This document shows, piece by piece, positions 40,722 through 42,063 of a stretch of 42,063 bases of DNA (its first letter is position 1; each line of letters starts with the position of its first letter). The notes beneath the pieces were generated by a model. It did no database searches and had not been told where the DNA came from. It worked only from the letters and a program-made list of their open reading frames with translations. Source of the stretch: CAZMGT01 sp964565895 (GTDB lineage Bacteria; Armatimonadota; Zipacnadia; UBA1398; CAZMGT01); assembly GCA_964565895.1 (NCBI GenBank), contig CAZMGT010000031.1, positions 1-42,063 on the forward strand, given 5' to 3'. Made by a program: the position numbers and the translations under genes.

Positions 40722-42063
40722 TTATTCCGCCGGTTGCTCCTCCTCTCCGGCAGCTTGCGCTGGAGCCTGCGCTCCGCGCGCCCCCTCCTGGGCGGCGTGG
40801 AGCTCCTTTATCGCGTCTAAGGAAAGCCCGAGGACGTTGAGCGCCACGTCCACGAGCCAGTCCGCTTCCTCGTAGTTGCCGGCGATCATCGCCTGCTGCG
40901 CCTTGTTCAGCAGCTCGTCCGCAGGGTAAACGACCTTCCCCGCCCCCTGCTGCGCGGAGAGCATGGAGGAGGCAAGGTGCAGCCGCGGGCGAACGTCGTC
41001 GGCGGTTATCTCGGGCTTGACGATCGTGGGCAGGCGGCGGCGGGGCTGCTCGGGCTTTTCTTCCTCCTCCTTCTTCGGCTTCTTCTCCTCGGGCAGAGGG
41101 CGCAGGCCCAAAAGATATGCCACGACGTCGAGCAGCCACGCCGCATCGTCGTACTTTCCCGCGAAATACCATTTCCGGGCCTTGCTCATGAGGATGTCCA
41201 CGGAGTCGAACCCTTCGAGCATGGCGTCGCGGGCGAAGACGAACGCGCCCTCGACCTCGTCGAGCTTCTTGCGCACCTCCTCGCGCGAGACGCGCGGCTT
41301 GGCCGGCGTGGGCTTGGCCAGCACGCGCGGAGGGCCGGCCAGCTCCTGAAGCAGCGAGGCGACGAGCTGTTGCTTGCGCGCGGCATATTGCTCCTCGGGA
41401 ATAGCGCGCGCCTGGTCGAATAGCTGCGCCAAGCGCTGGCGGAATTGGGGCGAGCGCAGCAGTGCGCCGATGTTTCGCGCCTCGGGGCGTGCGCCGGCTG
41501 GGGCAGAGGGGCGGCGCGCGGGAGCGCGGGCCGCTGCGCGCGCAGCAGGTGTGGGCGACGGCCGCGGCTGGGGCTTTGCCTGGCGCAGCGCCTTTTGCGC
41601 AGCGGACAGCGCCTGGCGGACGCCGTCGGCGTCCTGCTGGGCGGCTGCGCGAAGGGCCTGCCTCAGACGAGTGCGCACGGCGCTAACGTCTGCTCCGCGG
41701 CGCTCTTTGTCCTGGGCCTGCCGGGTGACTTGGAGCAGGGCGTCGCGCAGGTCTTTGTTTTGCGCGAAAAACCGGGCCACGGGCGCGGGAAGCGTCGTCG
41801 GGCTGGTCAGCGCGGAGACGATGTCGTCGAGAATCTGCGGCAAGGCGTGGAACTGCCCTTTCGCCGCCTGGTCGCGCAGGGCGATAATCTTGCGCTGGAC
41901 CTCGGGCCGCTGCTGGGCGAGCGCCGGATAGAGCTCGGCCGTGGCGTTTATGTAGCGGCGGAACGAAGTCTCTACGCGCTCGCGGTCGGAATAAACCTTT
42001 CCCGCGACGACAAGCGACCCCGCCAGGCAAAGCAGGGCCAACACGAGCGTTGCCGATGTCGCG
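40722..42063 (-). CDS. Exported or anchored helical repeat protein, 5' end probably outside the window
   Basis: At least 440 residues, with the reading frame open to the right edge, so the true start may be missing; a GTG at 42044 is the first candidate inside. A hydrophobic anchor (VLALLCLAGSLVVAGKVY) is followed by helices and Ala/Pro/Gln-rich linkers. Two related blocks stand out: one around ILMSKARKWYFAGKYDDAAW ending WLLDVVAYLLGL, the other around ELLNKAQQAMIAGNYEEADW ending WLVDVALNVLGL. Each is preceded by a long helix and separated by a Lys/Glu-rich linker. No family is recognised. It is upstream of the permease and DUF1980 genes and probably co-transcribed. Confidence 0.7.
   Translation of the reverse strand, partial: ATSATLVLALLCLAGSLVVAGKVYSDRERVETSFRRYINATAELYPALAQQRPEVQRKIIALRDQAAKGQFHALPQILDDIVSALTSPTTLPAPVARFFAQNKDLRDALLQVTRQAQDKERRGADVSAVRTRLRQALRAAAQQDADGVRQALSAAQKALRQAKPQPRPSPTPAARAAARAPARRPSAPAGARPEARNIGALLRSPQFRQRLAQLFDQARAIPEEQYAARKQQLVASLLQELAGPPRVLAKPTPAKPRVSREEVRKKLDEVEGAFVFARDAMLEGFDSVDILMSKARKWYFAGKYDDAAWLLDVVAYLLGLRPLPEEKKPKKEEEEKPEQPRRRLPTIVKPEITADDVRPRLHLASSMLSAQQGAGKVVYPADELLNKAQQAMIAGNYEEADWLVDVALNVLGLSLDAIKELHAAQEGARGAQAPAQAAGEEEQPAE

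Overview
The window is GC-rich bacterial DNA with about two dozen intact genes on both strands, strong GGAGG-type ribosome binding sites, several TTG and GTG starts and no tRNA or rRNA. The content (DUF4091 proteins, an apiosidase-like glycoside hydrolase, FG-GAP and PQQ-type secreted beta-propellers, a Tat-exported sulfatase, an ABC transporter paired with DUF1854, a reductive-dehalogenase-like protein) is typical of polysaccharide-degrading heterotrophs of the Planctomycetota, Armatimonadota, Hydrogenedentota or Sumerlaeota type. That placement is inference from gene content; no marker gene in the window settles it.

Layout. 1-4.1 kb: the edge of a minus-strand gene, a small membrane protein, a secreted WD40/TolB-like propeller and an O-antigen-ligase-like protein with a TPR tail. 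4.1-7.5 kb: a divergent ATP-type PEP carboxykinase behind a recognisable promoter, convergent with a secreted C45/AAT-like amidase. 7.5-11.57 kb: about 4 kb with no convincing gene. It holds nine gap-free copies of a 59-bp element, mostly about 347 bp apart, inside a longer conserved module; I can assign this to no known repeat class and it is the most interesting object in the window. 11.57-18.14 kb: five tightly spaced plus-strand genes for exported proteins (carbohydrate-binding-like, DUF4091, FG-GAP/PL11-like, PQQ propeller, unknown helical protein), converging on an apiosidase-like hydrolase. 19.8-22.5 kb: ABC exporter with N-terminal PH-like and zinc-ribbon domains, overlapping DUF1854. 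22.8-32.0 kb: a plus-strand run of an exported unknown, a large DUF4091 protein, an RdhA-like iron-sulfur protein (4-bp overlap), an FG-GAP protein, then aroA and a strongly divergent aroC. 32.0-35.0 kb: minus-strand trio of two methyltransferases with export signals around an amino-acid permease. 35.3-36.9 kb: sulfatase. 37.0-42.06 kb: minus-strand metal-handling set with a His-rich membrane protein, a Fur-family regulator with a palindromic operator at its own promoter, a TIGR03943/DUF1980 protein with its permease, and a helical repeat protein cut by the right edge.

How it fits together. Most of the window encodes exported proteins that bind, cut or desulfate complex glycans, alongside central metabolism (gluconeogenic PEPCK, last two shikimate steps). 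The right end looks like metal homeostasis under a Fur-family repressor. The repeat array interrupts the metabolic part and shares no sequence with the flanking genes that I can see.
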